This document shows positions 16,938 through 28,200 of a stretch of DNA of 64,000 nt, in pieces. The stretch covers positions 1-64,000 of the forward strand of contig QZKS01000064.1 in assembly GCA_003599865.1 (NCBI GenBank). The letters are read 5' to 3'. The stretch is from Desulfobacteraceae bacterium (lineage in GTDB: Bacteria; Desulfobacterota; Desulfobacteria; Desulfobacterales; SURF-7). The stretch's first letter is position 1; each line of letters opens with the position of its first letter. The translations under genes were made by a program, and so were the position numbers. The notes beneath the pieces are model-generated. The model searched no databases, was not told the DNA's origin, and was given only the letters and a program-made list of their open reading frames with translations.

Positions 16938-17513
16938 TCATACCCCCAAACCTTCAACGCAATCCGATTTTACAATTATCACTTATTGATGAAGTCGTAA
17001 AAAGTCGAAACCATCAAGATTTGTCATTCCGGGCTTGACCCGGAATCCAGTCTTTTCAGAAGCTTCTGGATGCCGGATCAGGTCCGGCATGACGGAATTG
17101 GGACTTTTACGGTTTCATCACTTATTGATGCCCCATCATAATTTTAAAAATGCCTATATTTTTAATTACATGCACCATGCAAAACTTCAACCTTTTTCTT
17201 ACGTTAAACCGGATTCCGGCGATCAAAATTACCGGTTTCCGTTTTCAATGAAATTTTGGCGGAATGCTTAAATATTGAATAACTGATTGTTTTGATATTG
17301 TATTATTTTATCTTAACCGGACATTTTTCTGTTCGGCAATGCAGAAGAGAACCATACAATTATTTCCATCCTTGAAATAAGGAAGTGCCTCATTTACATG
17401 GAAGAGTATTGACAGACCGTGAAAAACCGGATTGAATAAAATTCTGCAATCCATCAAAATTTGGCAGATATGAATGAGACAAACCCGAACAAGATTGGAA
17501 AGGTGGATCGACC
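16938..17513. other. Non-coding gap holding a MITE-like element
   Basis: 576 bases between divergent genes. 16978-17130 is a hairpin repeat element with direct-repeat flanks, listed separately. 17131-17513 is AT-rich upstream DNA of the next gene. I see no further gene and no convincing promoter there. Confidence 0.7.
16978..17130. repeat. MITE-like nested hairpin element with 14-bp direct repeats
   Basis: The direct repeat atcacttattgatg occurs at 16978-16991 and 17117-17130. Between the copies are imperfect terminal inverted repeats (gatgaagtcgtaaaaagtc at 16988-17006; gacttttacggtttcatc at 17102-17119). Inside them are two perfect 8-bp hairpins, attccggg/cccggaat (17026-17046) and atgccgga/tccggcat (17070-17090). 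The core beginning GTCATTCCGG resembles short palindromic repeats that are scattered in many proteobacterial genomes. The direct repeats look like a target duplication, though they partly overlap the inverted arms. It has no coding capacity. Confidence 0.65.
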
Positions 17514-17924
17514 ATGAGCTATGTCTGTAACCTGTTTGGTGAACTCACGAATATTTCCCTGGAAGATGTTACGGCACTGAAGGATCGTTTTAAACGTCAC
17601 ATGCACCTCGATACCTTTGAACACAAAAAAGACCAGATCCTGGTGATCGATGCCGGTTTTAACAATAGAAGAAAAATCGGCTGGCTTGAAAAATTTGTTT
17701 ATCAGTATATTGCAGACACCATACCGCTTGGCCGTTTCGAAAAATTATACTTTCGAGAAGGGACTTTTTTTTCCTGTATTTTTTTCGGCCACAAGCAATT
17801 TGAAATCATCCGGTACAATGAACCGGAACGTCCCGAATGGTGGCAGGGCGAATCAATCAGTTATATCCACGCGTTGAAAGACAGAATCATGGAGTTGTTA
17901 CGAAAAGGGGCTGTTCTGGATTAA
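17514..17924 (+). CDS. Hypothetical protein at head of envelope cluster
   Basis: 136 residues, soluble, with a high aromatic content (FFSCIFFGHKQFEIIRY). The ATG at 17514 follows GGAAAGGTGG at a suitable distance. I recognise no family. It ends 26 bases before the AsmA-like gene on the same strand and may be its first operon partner. Confidence 0.6.
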   Translation: MSYVCNLFGELTNISLEDVTALKDRFKRHMHLDTFEHKKDQILVIDAGFNNRRKIGWLEKFVYQYIADTIPLGRFEKLYFREGTFFSCIFFGHKQFEIIRYNEPERPEWWQGESISYIHALKDRIMELLRKGAVLD

Positions 17925-17950
17925 CCAATCTGTTTTATCGCGCTGTTCAT

Positions 17951-20900
17951 ATGAGCATGTCACAAACAAAAAACCCGCCATTGATATGGCTGGAAAAACT
18001 GCTTCCGCTGATCCTTCCGGTTTGTCTATTTATTTGCTCCTCAAGCCTTTACCTGTTGATTCTTCTGCCATCGCTGCTGACGCTTGAATCGGTAGAATCC
18101 ATGATTGAAAATTATTCCGGAAAGCTGCTGAATGCCCCTCTTGAAATTGACGATATAGCGTGCAGCTGGTCGGAAGGCTTGCGGATTTCCGGTCTGAAAA
18201 TACAGGGAACGCGGCCCCCTGATCCGGAATCCATCCTTCATATCGATGATTTTCGATTCCATATTTCCTTTGCCGATATTTTTCACGGCAGGATTGACTT
18301 CAGGCTTTTTCTAAAAGGTTTTACGCTCAACCTGATTCGCCATGCCGACGGCAGAACCAATATTGACGGCATGATTGCCTCTCAAGATAAAACGCCGGCA
18401 TCCCGGCAGTCCGAAGAAGCCAAACCGGAAACACCCGAAACAGATACCCGGCCGTTTTATCTTCCCCTGGATGTGGGTGGCCGGGTGGAATGGAGAGATG
18501 TGGCGATTTCCGTCAATGATCAGGTCACCGGTAAGCATTTACGGATAGACAAGGGGCTTTTTATTCTGGATGCGCCTTCCATTCGCTTCCAGGAGACCGG
18601 ATTGAAACTGCATATGGATATTGCCGTCAATCATCGACCGCTGCCCCCTGTGGATCTGCTGCTAACAGCCGCTCATATCCTGGATCCGGAAACAGGGGCG
18701 GTCACACCGGAAAAAATTCATATCTCCATAGAAGGGAAGTTTCCCGGAACGACATTATCCGTTGATGGGGGACTCTTTGGGCAGGGATTGAGAAGTGACG
18801 TACATGTTGATCTCAAAGCGCTTCATGCAGCGGCTTCTCCTTTTCTGCCGATCCCTGTCGCATCTTCCGGCATTACCGGTTTTCTGGATATCTCCACAAA
18901 CCTGCAAATGAAATCCAATGAGATCGTCTCCTTTGATTCCTCGGTGAAACTAGACCATATCAATGTATCCGGGCCCTTGATCCGGGACCGGGAAATCAGA
19001 GATTTCCATGTCAGCCTTCTGAATACCGGAAGTATCGACCTGGCCGGCAAAAAAATAGATTTATCCAAAGGTAAACTGACGATCCTTCGGGGAACCGAGT
19101 TTCTCTATCATGCGGTTCTGGACGGCAATAACACGGCTGCACAGGATTCTTTTTTTTCACTGGATAAGGCTTCCATCCATATTGATGAACTGTTGAAATT
19201 TGGTGAGTCGTTTCTCCCTTTGGATTTTCCGGTTATATTGGGAGGAGAAACCCAACCGTCCGTAATGCAGGTTACGGATGCAATCCTAAAGGGAAATTTT
19301 TCAACCGGTGACTGTACCGGTAAAATAGGAAGACTGAACCTGAATATTCCCATGATCCGGGTCAAGGATAAAAAATCGAACATCCGGATCCACAATACAC
19401 AATTTGATCTTGCGCAGCTTACCGCCGACCTGAAGCAATACTTCCCGCTCGATATACGGTTTGACAGTTTATTGCATATTGACCATGTTGCCGTGGATAC
19501 AAAGGAAACGATTCTCGTTCACGATATCTCCGTACCCGAATTTCAATTCCGGATCACCGATATCCGCAAGAGCCCGAAAGCTTTGTTCGGGTATGCGGCC
19601 AACCTTTCCGGGATACAAAACCTCCTGATTCAAAAAATACGGATTCCGTCCATGGGAGAAGTTGCCTTGGTCCGTCAGAAAATAGATGGGTTCTGCAGAC
19701 TGCTTCCGGAAGAAAAAGTATTGGTCGGCATCCGGGAAATCCATATCGGAGTTTCCGATCTGATGATCCAAAATGATGCGGTGGGATTGTTCCAGACCGG
19801 TTTGGATATAAACGGATCTCTGTCTGAGTTGAGTCTTTATGGCCTGAGACCGGTCAGGTTTGATATTACGGGATTCCAGAACCGGATCAGCCTCGGTGAT
19901 TTTGCACAACTCCATATGGCGACCGATATACGGGATACGGCTGATCGGGAAGCCCTGGCCAAAGGTGAACTGATGATCAATCTGGGGAATCTGTTTCAGC
20001 GCTTGTCCCAAAAGCCGAAACAGATACTCTTCATTGACGGAACAGCCCGTATGCGATGGGATATCCATGCAAGGAGGCCATCGCCATCGGAAATCACCCA
20101 TCTGCAAAACAGTTCCTTTGCGGATCTTCGAAAGGACTTCCCGTTCATTCACAGCATCCATACGGATTTTACATTGAACCATATCCATGCAGATGTCAGC
20201 ATCCGTCCGGATTTTTCGGTTCAGCTGGAAGATGTTTCAGCGGAACCGTTTTTTCAATATGATTATGATGGGAAAAAAGGGAAGGGGAGTTATGCGGGAA
20301 ATCTGTCATTTCACAATATCAAATCGACAACCATTCCGGATATTCGTCAACCGGTTTCAGGAGGATTTTCCTTTTCCGGGACCCATGACAATCTGAACGG
20401 ATTATCATTATCTCAGGATTTTGAAATCGTCTCGATGGGCTTGAAGGAATCCATGCTTCTCACCCTTTCCGGACTGGATCAGTCCATCCTCCGGAACAGG
20501 GAACAAAATCTGCCGTATCTTCTGAAAAAAACCGGCGGTTCCTTTTCCGGAAAAATTGCCATAACGGATATGTCGGTCCTGAATCACCTCCTGCAGGGCA
20601 TTTCTGCCGGAGGATCTTTGAGCGCAGGGTTGAACCTGTTACTGGTTCCCGGATCTAGACTTTCCGGAGATACATGGGTTCAATTGGCCGATGTGGCTCT
20701 GGAAAAGGATCAGGCGTTTTCCATTCAGGAACTCTCGGGAGATATCCGGTTGGAAAAAGAATATCTGCTGACGGAAAACATTACCAACCGCAAAGAGGAA
20801 GGAGATCGTTATGCCGGCGACAACCTATCCGATCGTGTGCTGACCCGATCCGGCATTCAGGAAAAACCTTCTCCTGCCGGCTTTTCGGGAGCAGGCGGCA

Positions 20901-21649
20901 TATATCAATATCAATATCCTCTGCAAACCGGATACCAAAATCAGGAAATGATGATCCGTTTTACTTCCGCCGGCAGTGAAAAAGGCCCCTTGCCCATGAC
21001 CCTCCGGCATTTTCAGACCGGATTGGAGCTGGTGAAAGGATTACCCCGGATGCACGGCTTCCAGGTGGATCTTCTCGGCGGAACGATTGTTTCTTCTCTT
21101 TCCATACAACAGGTCGAGAAACGGTTTTTTATTCCCGTTACGGTTTCTTTTTCCGGAATTCAGACCGACCGTTTCTGGGGCAAGGCGGTTTCCGGGGAAC
21201 AGAAAAAAGATACGGAAGTCAGCGGCCAGGTATATGCGTATTTCCCGGTGACCACGGATATCCATGAATTTCTAAATGATCTGAATGTGGATATGCTGTT
21301 TACGCATATCGGAAACATGGCGCTTGAGCAGCTTTTGTATTCTCTGGATCCGACCGAGAGCAATGAAAAAATTGTATCCCAGCGGAAGCTGGTGCAAAAG
21401 GGATCTCCCAAATGGATGCGGCTTACGATTATGGATGGTGCCCTTTCCCTGGAAGGGGTTGTTTCGGTTCAGGGAGTGGATATTGATATCCCTCAGGTGA
21501 AACGCCTGAATATCTCCGGACTGTCCGGCCTTGATCCGCTCGAAAGAGGACTGCTGAAGCTTTTGCCGGTTGTCGGAATTCTCCGCAGCATGTCCGCAAA
21601 TACCATATGGATGGACCGGGAGAACAATGCGATCGGTTTTATCCAATAG
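17951..21649 (+). CDS. AsmA/YdbH-like inter-membrane protein
   Basis: 1,232 residues from the ATG at 17951; the open frame extends upstream to 17837 but there overlaps the preceding gene. One N-terminal membrane helix (about 16-42) is followed by an AsmA-type start (LEIDDIACSWSEGLRISGLKIQG and an IDDFRFHISFADIFHGRI segment). A very long beta-rich region rich in alternating hydrophobic residues runs to the end, with no catalytic motif. This is the plan of AsmA-like proteins (TamB, YhdP, YdbH), which form grooved bridges for phospholipid transport between the membranes. The next gene encodes a DUF1318 (YdbL-like) lipoprotein, as in the E. coli ydbH-ynbE-ydbL cluster, which favours a YdbH role. 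No good ribosome site is seen. Confidence 0.65.
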   Translation: MSMSQTKNPPLIWLEKLLPLILPVCLFICSSSLYLLILLPSLLTLESVESMIENYSGKLLNAPLEIDDIACSWSEGLRISGLKIQGTRPPDPESILHIDDFRFHISFADIFHGRIDFRLFLKGFTLNLIRHADGRTNIDGMIASQDKTPASRQSEEAKPETPETDTRPFYLPLDVGGRVEWRDVAISVNDQVTGKHLRIDKGLFILDAPSIRFQETGLKLHMDIAVNHRPLPPVDLLLTAAHILDPETGAVTPEKIHISIEGKFPGTTLSVDGGLFGQGLRSDVHVDLKALHAAASPFLPIPVASSGITGFLDISTNLQMKSNEIVSFDSSVKLDHINVSGPLIRDREIRDFHVSLLNTGSIDLAGKKIDLSKGKLTILRGTEFLYHAVLDGNNTAAQDSFFSLDKASIHIDELLKFGESFLPLDFPVILGGETQPSVMQVTDAILKGNFSTGDCTGKIGRLNLNIPMIRVKDKKSNIRIHNTQFDLAQLTADLKQYFPLDIRFDSLLHIDHVAVDTKETILVHDISVPEFQFRITDIRKSPKALFGYAANLSGIQNLLIQKIRIPSMGEVALVRQKIDGFCRLLPEEKVLVGIREIHIGVSDLMIQNDAVGLFQTGLDINGSLSELSLYGLRPVRFDITGFQNRISLGDFAQLHMATDIRDTADREALAKGELMINLGNLFQRLSQKPKQILFIDGTARMRWDIHARRPSPSEITHLQNSSFADLRKDFPFIHSIHTDFTLNHIHADVSIRPDFSVQLEDVSAEPFFQYDYDGKKGKGSYAGNLSFHNIKSTTIPDIRQPVSGGFSFSGTHDNLNGLSLSQDFEIVSMGLKESMLLTLSGLDQSILRNREQNLPYLLKKTGGSFSGKIAITDMSVLNHLLQGISAGGSLSAGLNLLLVPGSRLSGDTWVQLADVALEKDQAFSIQELSGDIRLEKEYLLTENITNRKEEGDRYAGDNLSDRVLTRSGIQEKPSPAGFSGAGGIYQYQYPLQTGYQNQEMMIRFTSAGSEKGPLPMTLRHFQTGLELVKGLPRMHGFQVDLLGGTIVSSLSIQQVEKRFFIPVTVSFSGIQTDRFWGKAVSGEQKKDTEVSGQVYAYFPVTTDIHEFLNDLNVDMLFTHIGNMALEQLLYSLDPTESNEKIVSQRKLVQKGSPKWMRLTIMDGALSLEGVVSVQGVDIDIPQVKRLNISGLSGLDPLERGLLKLLPVVGILRSMSANTIWMDRENNAIGFIQ

Positions 21650-21658
21650 GAGGAAAAC

Positions 21659-22240
21659 ATGAAAAGAGCGGTTTTGATTTTGATGATATGCATATCCGGC
21701 TGTACCCTTGCCAAGGTTGATGTGGAGGTGTTGAGTGAACGAACGGCACTGGAGAACCAGATCCTGGGAACATACAACTCATTGGACAGGGAAATGCTCA
21801 TGGTGGCTTCCGTCAGGGGGGTGGACACCCAGGGAAATATCCGGAAACCTCCTGTAAAAAGCAGGGAGAAACAGGATGCCATTGCCGCTATTCAGCTCAT
21901 CGATTTTCATTCCGACGATCTTTTCTATTTCAAAAAACTGGGATGGGTCGGGGAAAACAACAAAGGACTGCTGGAACCATTTGAAATGGATAAAAAACAG
22001 GTCCCACCGGAGTTGATGGAGTTTTCCCGGCGTTTTAGTCCGGAAGAATTTAACAGTATCGTTCGCGAGGTCAATCAGGCCAGGCTTGTTATCATGCAGC
22101 GTGTGATCGACATGAACGAAAACCTGAAAGACAGTGACATGCCCAAGGTGCAGCAGATATTTGCCGGGATGAATGCGGAAAATGCCGATGCCGGCGACAA
22201 GATTCAGGACGACCGGGGAGCGTGGACGCAAAAACCATGA
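21659..22240 (+). CDS. DUF1318 (YdbL-like) lipoprotein
   Basis: 193 residues. Lipobox ISGC gives a lipidated cysteine at residue 15, with Thr next, favouring the outer membrane. The C-terminal half follows the DUF1318/YdbL pattern: KKLGWVGENNKGLLEP (92-107), a conserved VNQARLVIMQRVI helix (138-150), and DDRGAWTQKP at the end. The segment after the cysteine (VDVEVLSERTALENQILGTY) is extra compared with E. coli YdbL, which is periplasmic and not a lipoprotein. It may combine the lipoprotein role of YnbE with the YdbL domain. AGGAGG lies before the ATG, nine bases after the AsmA-like gene, and the 3-prime end overlaps the CHAT gene. Confidence 0.65.
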   Translation: MKRAVLILMICISGCTLAKVDVEVLSERTALENQILGTYNSLDREMLMVASVRGVDTQGNIRKPPVKSREKQDAIAAIQLIDFHSDDLFYFKKLGWVGENNKGLLEPFEMDKKQVPPELMEFSRRFSPEEFNSIVREVNQARLVIMQRVIDMNENLKDSDMPKVQQIFAGMNAENADAGDKIQDDRGAWTQKP

Positions 22241-25200
22241 TACGACCATCATTCTTTCAAAAATGGATTTTCGTGCTGCCGGGTTTCTGGATTCTCCTGA
22301 TAATGATCATTCCTTGGCCTGTACATGGAAATGATTCATTGGGAATCATAGATCCGGTCCAGACCACTTATGAAACCACGTCCATTCAGTCCATGGCGGT
22401 TTCCCGTGATGCCGGGAAACTGATCTGTTCCATGGAAAAAAATGGTTTTTCAGACCTGTGGCTTTATTCCGCAGATCCGCAGAAAATCGTTTTCCCCAGG
22501 CAGATTACCGACGACCCTTCGGTTGAATCGTCTCCTGCATTTTCCCCTGATGGTCGTTTCATTGCCTATACCGGGAGAAGTTATGATGTAAAAGGCGATA
22601 TCTATCTTCTGGATATTGAAACCCCCGGAAGTATTCCAAAAAGGCTTACGGACCGCGAAACCAGGGACGCCGGCGCCTGTTTTGATCCATCCGGAAAGAT
22701 TTTGTATTTTCATCAGATTCTTCCCGGAGAAACATTGCCCAGACTGGTCTCTCTCCGGCTGGATGAAAGTCATCCGATCCGCACGATGGATACGGGTACG
22801 GATGGCTCTGATCCGGATGTGTCTCCGGATGGCCGAAAAATCTGTTATACCAGCTACCGGTCGGATCCTTCCGGCGCGATCATGACGTATGATTTACAGA
22901 CAGGGGAAAGACGGACCATAACACAGGGACCGGCACTCGATTCATCGCCGGTATGGTCAGCCGATGGGAAAACGATTTTTTTTGCCAGAATTTTTATCGA
23001 TACGGATCAGGACGGGCAAGTCACCTATCGGGACAATGCCGTCTTGTTTAAAGTCAATACAGACCAGCCGGACCCGGAACCGTTTCCATTATCGAGATTT
23101 GACAAAACAGCACGCAATCCCATTGCCGCAGACGGCAAACTGTTTTTCATCTCTCCGCTGAACCGGAATATCGACAACTGCTATTTCCTGCCGGAACAGG
23201 GCATGATCCCTCAGCAGCGGGATGCAACAATGCAGACCCTCTATTGCAGCCGCCTGGACGACGACATCCGTTTCGATCCTTTTGTGAAAATTCTTGCCTG
23301 GTCCAAAGTGACGGAATTCGGAAAGGTCAGGGAAGCCGGTTCCGCAGCTTACCGGATCGGCAGAATTCTGGAGGACCATGAATTACTCCAGGCATCCATA
23401 TGGTATTACCAATCCGTATCGGCAGATTTCGGGCATGTTGAGCCTGCTGCATCCCTTTCAAGCGTCGCAGGCATTGCCGCAGACGCCCGCCTCAGGCTGA
23501 AAAAAACCGCACATGCGGATGAAAAATCCCATATTATCCAATCTGCTGTTGAAGAACTCAAGAGCATGTCCCGGAAGCAAAACGGGATCAGTAAGGCAAG
23601 AGCGGACATAGAAACCGCAAGATTGCTTTTTCAGGCAGACTCTCGTGCCGATTCGCTGCTCGCCTCCATCCGTCTTCTGGATACCGTCATACATTCATTT
23701 CCGGAACTGGATGATGAGAATGCCGAGGCAACGGCACTCAAGGCTGAAATATACAAGAAGCTCGGAAGGGATCAGGATGCCTATGCACTGTATACGGCCA
23801 TTATCCGAAATTACCCGGATCAGACAAAATGGGTTACCGCAGCAGTCAGACAAGCGCTGGATCATTTCCTGCAAAGCAAAGAGGGTTCAGACCTGGAAGA
23901 AAAAATATACTTTCTCAGGGATCTGTCTGAAAAAAATCATAAAGAACTTCCCGTCCTCGCTGCAGGAGCCCTCAATCGCGCTGCCGACCTTTATGTCGCA
24001 GACGACCAGTGGGCACAGGCAAAGGAATATTACCGGCTGGTTCTGGATCGTTATCCGCTTTTGCCTTTTCCGGCTGCTGCCTCCCGCCTGGCCCTGGCCG
24101 AAATTCTATACAGGGAAGAACGGTTTCGGGAAGCGCTTGAACTGTATGAAGCACAGATCAATCAGAAAACCGGAATCCCGGCTACCGGAAAAGAACACAT
24201 CGTCGCGCTTGCCCGAAGAGGATATATCCGTAAATCCATTGCTTCCGGTGAATACCTGTTTCGTATCGGAGAAGTGCCGTCTGCCATGAGCCGATTCCGC
24301 GAACTCATTGATTTTCAGTACGGTATTGTGGAAGCCCATCGCGGATACATCAAATGTGCCGCCGCACTGGACAAGGTGGATGACCTGTTGAACCGTTACC
24401 GGTCCCGCAATATGGAACAACCGGAAGATGCGGTTTCCCTGTATGGTACGGCACTCCTTCTCACGTATCAGAATACCAAACCATCCCTGCTGGAAGCAAA
24501 GACCCTTCTGGAAAAAACGATCCAGCTCAATGGCCAGGTCGAGTATTTTCACCAGACACTTGGTTATGTTTCTGAAGTGCTTGAAACTGTTTATGGTGAA
24601 AAGGGCCATCTAGAGGCAGCGCTTGAATCCTATAAAAAAGCCTATTTCCTGAATGACGATCAGCAGGATCCGGATAACCGGTCCCATCTGGCGCTCAATA
24701 TCGGGAATATCCACTACAATCTCGGTCAATTTCACCAGGCGCTGAAATATTATACCGTAAGAATGGAGGCCGGAACGCCTTTTGACAATCCCGATACGGA
24801 GATTGGGTTTTATCAAAGACTCGGTACAGCCGCCTTTCAGTCAGAGGACAACCGGAAGACCATTTCCGCATTTCAGAATGCCATCCGGCTGGTTCGGCAG
24901 ACAATGGACCCGTATTCTTCGGTCAGGATGTTGGAAAAAATTCATCGTTTTGTCATGGATGAAATCATCATGCCGGCAGCCGGTCAGGATGAATTGCAAC
25001 AGGAAGCTGAAGCAATGTCGGCCCTGCAGGCAAATATCTATGGAAACCTGACAAAGATTTCTGAAAACCTGCTGCCGCCTCCCTCTGACGAATGGATTCA
25101 TTTCCAGGACCAGATGACGGATCTGCTCGGCCGTCAGGAAAAGATCCTTCCGGAACTCCTTTCTCTGGTGGAGAAAAATAAGCAAACCGGACTGAAAAGA

Positions 25201-28200
25201 ACAGAGGCGGAACAAAAGCTTGAATGGCTTGTCCTCAACGCGAAAAAAAACCTTCAGCATCCATCGCGTATGGTCACCATGGAAGCGGAAATGAGAGATC
25301 GCCTCGGGCTTGCATTTCAGGAGAACAGACAATATATGGATGCGGTAGATCAATTTGAGAAGGCGTTCTCCCTGAATCAAAAACTCGGTATTTTCCGGAA
25401 CCTTGCGGTCAACCGGAGGTCCGTTGCCTATAATCTGTATATGCAGGCAACCCTGGTTCATGGCAATGAAAAAATGCAGATTCTGCAAAAAGCGATGAAG
25501 CATTTTGAGGACGCGGAAACGCTTCTGGATCAATATGGCGTCGCTTCCCGGAAACAGGGGAAAGACAAGGAAGGGCTGATGGATCTGTCTCTTTCGGTTG
25601 CCCTTGACAAAAAAGGTACGACACAGGCTGCCCATGGTTTTTCGTTGATTCAGGAAAAACGGCTGATCTCGGCCTTTCTGACCAGAATCAATATGGAACT
25701 GGGCAACATGATACCGGCAGAAGAACAGATCATAAAACAGCTTGCAGAATATCCTCCGGACAGAATCATTGACGACCAGGACCTCTATGGGGTTTCCCTG
25801 CTGTATCACCGGGCAGGATTATTGTCCGCCGCCCGGAAAAAGTACAAAGAGGCGTTTTCCTATTTTGAACAATCCGCCCGGCTCAGCCACCGGTATGGCA
25901 ATCCGGTCAGCACATGCATCAATGTGATGAACATGGCCCATGTGTTATCCGGGATTTCCGGCATTGACGATGACCGGCGGTTATCAAAATTTTTGAAACT
26001 CCAGAAGCAGACCGGGGAATTGCTGCGGTCTTCGGGTATGTACAATCCGGTTTTTTCCGCCGGATATTATAACACCATCGGGCAGCATATGCTGATTCTC
26101 CAGAATCAAACAGATCAAACGGATCAGCCGGAACAGTCACCGGCGGAAATTTCCGTCTCCGTCAACCGGTTTCTGATGATCCGGAATGCCATTTCCTTTC
26201 TGGATCAGGGAATCAGGCTGCTGAAAGGGGATAACCGACCAGGAACACGGGAAAAAAATGCACTGCTTGCCTCACTTCATCTGAACAAGGCCATTGCCGC
26301 ATCCCTTGCCGGTGAAGAAGGTCATTCCGGGCGTCATTTTCAGACAGCCCTTACAATAGCGGAACAAAGCCTGCTGCCGGATCTGGAATGGCGGGCGCTG
26401 GTCGGTCTGGGCAGACATGAAGAAGCCCTGTCAGCGATTTCCCGGGTCACCATCATGAGGGCAGGGTGCAGGCCATCTGAGATCACCGGCAGTTTTCATC
26501 CGCCGGTTCTGGACCTGATACGGTCCGGCGAGCATGAGGATGCCTTTCATCTGATTGAAAAAATATCCGAGCTTGAACGGTTCAACCGTCTGGCGTTTCT
26601 TTACCGGAATGCACTGGAGAAGGACAAAAAATTGATTCGGAACGCCTATCCGGTGATAGAGCGGATAAAGACCCTGCGGTCATCCATTGAAAAAGCAAAA
26701 CTGGAAGAGCAGGGCTATCTGAAAAAACGGATTTCAGATGAAACCGAAATTCTGGCGCAGCGTCTTGGAAAGGATTATGAAAAGCTGCCCGATGAAATCC
26801 GATGGATTGAGGACAAAACGCTCCGGGAAAACTGTATTGTACTGCTCGGTATTGCTGCAGAAGCGGAAGACACGGCAGATGCTTTTGTCCGGGAAACGGA
26901 ACCGGAGCAGATGACTGTCCTGAAAGATCGATACCGGCATCTCATCGGGCAGTATCATGATCAACGAATTCAATTGGCTGAAAAAAGGCCGGAAGGGGTG
27001 AGTTCCGATCCGGTCACATTTCTGGGCCCGGAACCGGTCGATGCCATGGATATCATGGAATCACTTCCCGACGGCCGGATGCTGGTCAGACTTTTCAAGG
27101 CCGGTCCGGATGTTTATTCTTTTATCATTACCAATGACGGTATCGAAATGAACCGGTTTCCTTCCATCGCTGCATCCGTAGAAAATCTGCCGGAAAGCGA
27201 TACGATAGCCATCGCCTATGAATATCCCCTTGAAGTTCCGGGGCAGAGGACGCGCAGCCTGAGCGGAACCCACTTTTACCGGTCCTTTGTCAACCGGAAA
27301 CCATTCAAAAATACAATTGTTTCCATTCCGGAACCCCTGGCTGATCAGGAGGGGTATCAGATTTTTCAAATCGGGAAGACGAGCAATGAAAAACAGGATG
27401 AGCAGTCGATTCCGTTATCCGGCATGAACACCCTTTTCCTGACCGGCAAGGTTTCGGTTTCCACAACCATTCCGACGCGATCCGGAGAAGGACCGGATTT
27501 GTTCCTTTCCTTTGAAAATCAGGATGGGAATCCGGATCCCCTTGAACCCCTGCTGATCCCGGCAAGGAATCTGTCCCTTGCCGTGCTTGCGGAATCTTCT
27601 CCGGATGATGTTTACCTGATCGGGAATCTGTTTTCCCTCCGGCATTGTCCTTCGGTATTGTTTCATCCGACTATGGATGAAACGTCGATCCATGAATTGT
27701 TCGACAAATATCGCACCAACACGATTCAGGACGCAATTCAAGGATTGACGGAAAAACCATCCGCAAGTCCTGATCCGGAAATGATCCTGCTGGGATATCC
27801 GGGCATGTCATCCGCGGAAACCGATATCTTCCTGCAGGAGACCTTTGTCCAAATTGTGAAAAACGGCAAAACCGCTTTTGATGAAGGACGAAACGGGGAG
27901 GCCTTTTCCCATTTCCGGAATGCTTTGGAAATATCGGAACAATATGAAAAGTTTCAGTCTCTCACCCCCAGGCTTCTGGAATATTGCCGGGAAACAGCCT
28001 ACCGGGAAAATGACCTGGACAGAGCCGCGCTGTTTGCCGGAAAACTGGTCAAGCGGATGGAGGAAACAAGCCCGGACTCGGAAAAGCATGCCGAGGCACT
28101 TCTCCGGTCCGGATTGATAGAAGCCGGACGGGAAAAATTCAGCAAAGCGATATCCCTGCTGGATGAATCGGTTGCCATGCTGGAAAATCTGGAACTGGAT

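Noticed and set aside
24841..25809. 322-codon minus-strand frame inside the CHAT gene
   Set aside because: The plus strand codes for continuous TPR repeats here; the minus frame has no ribosome site or domain.
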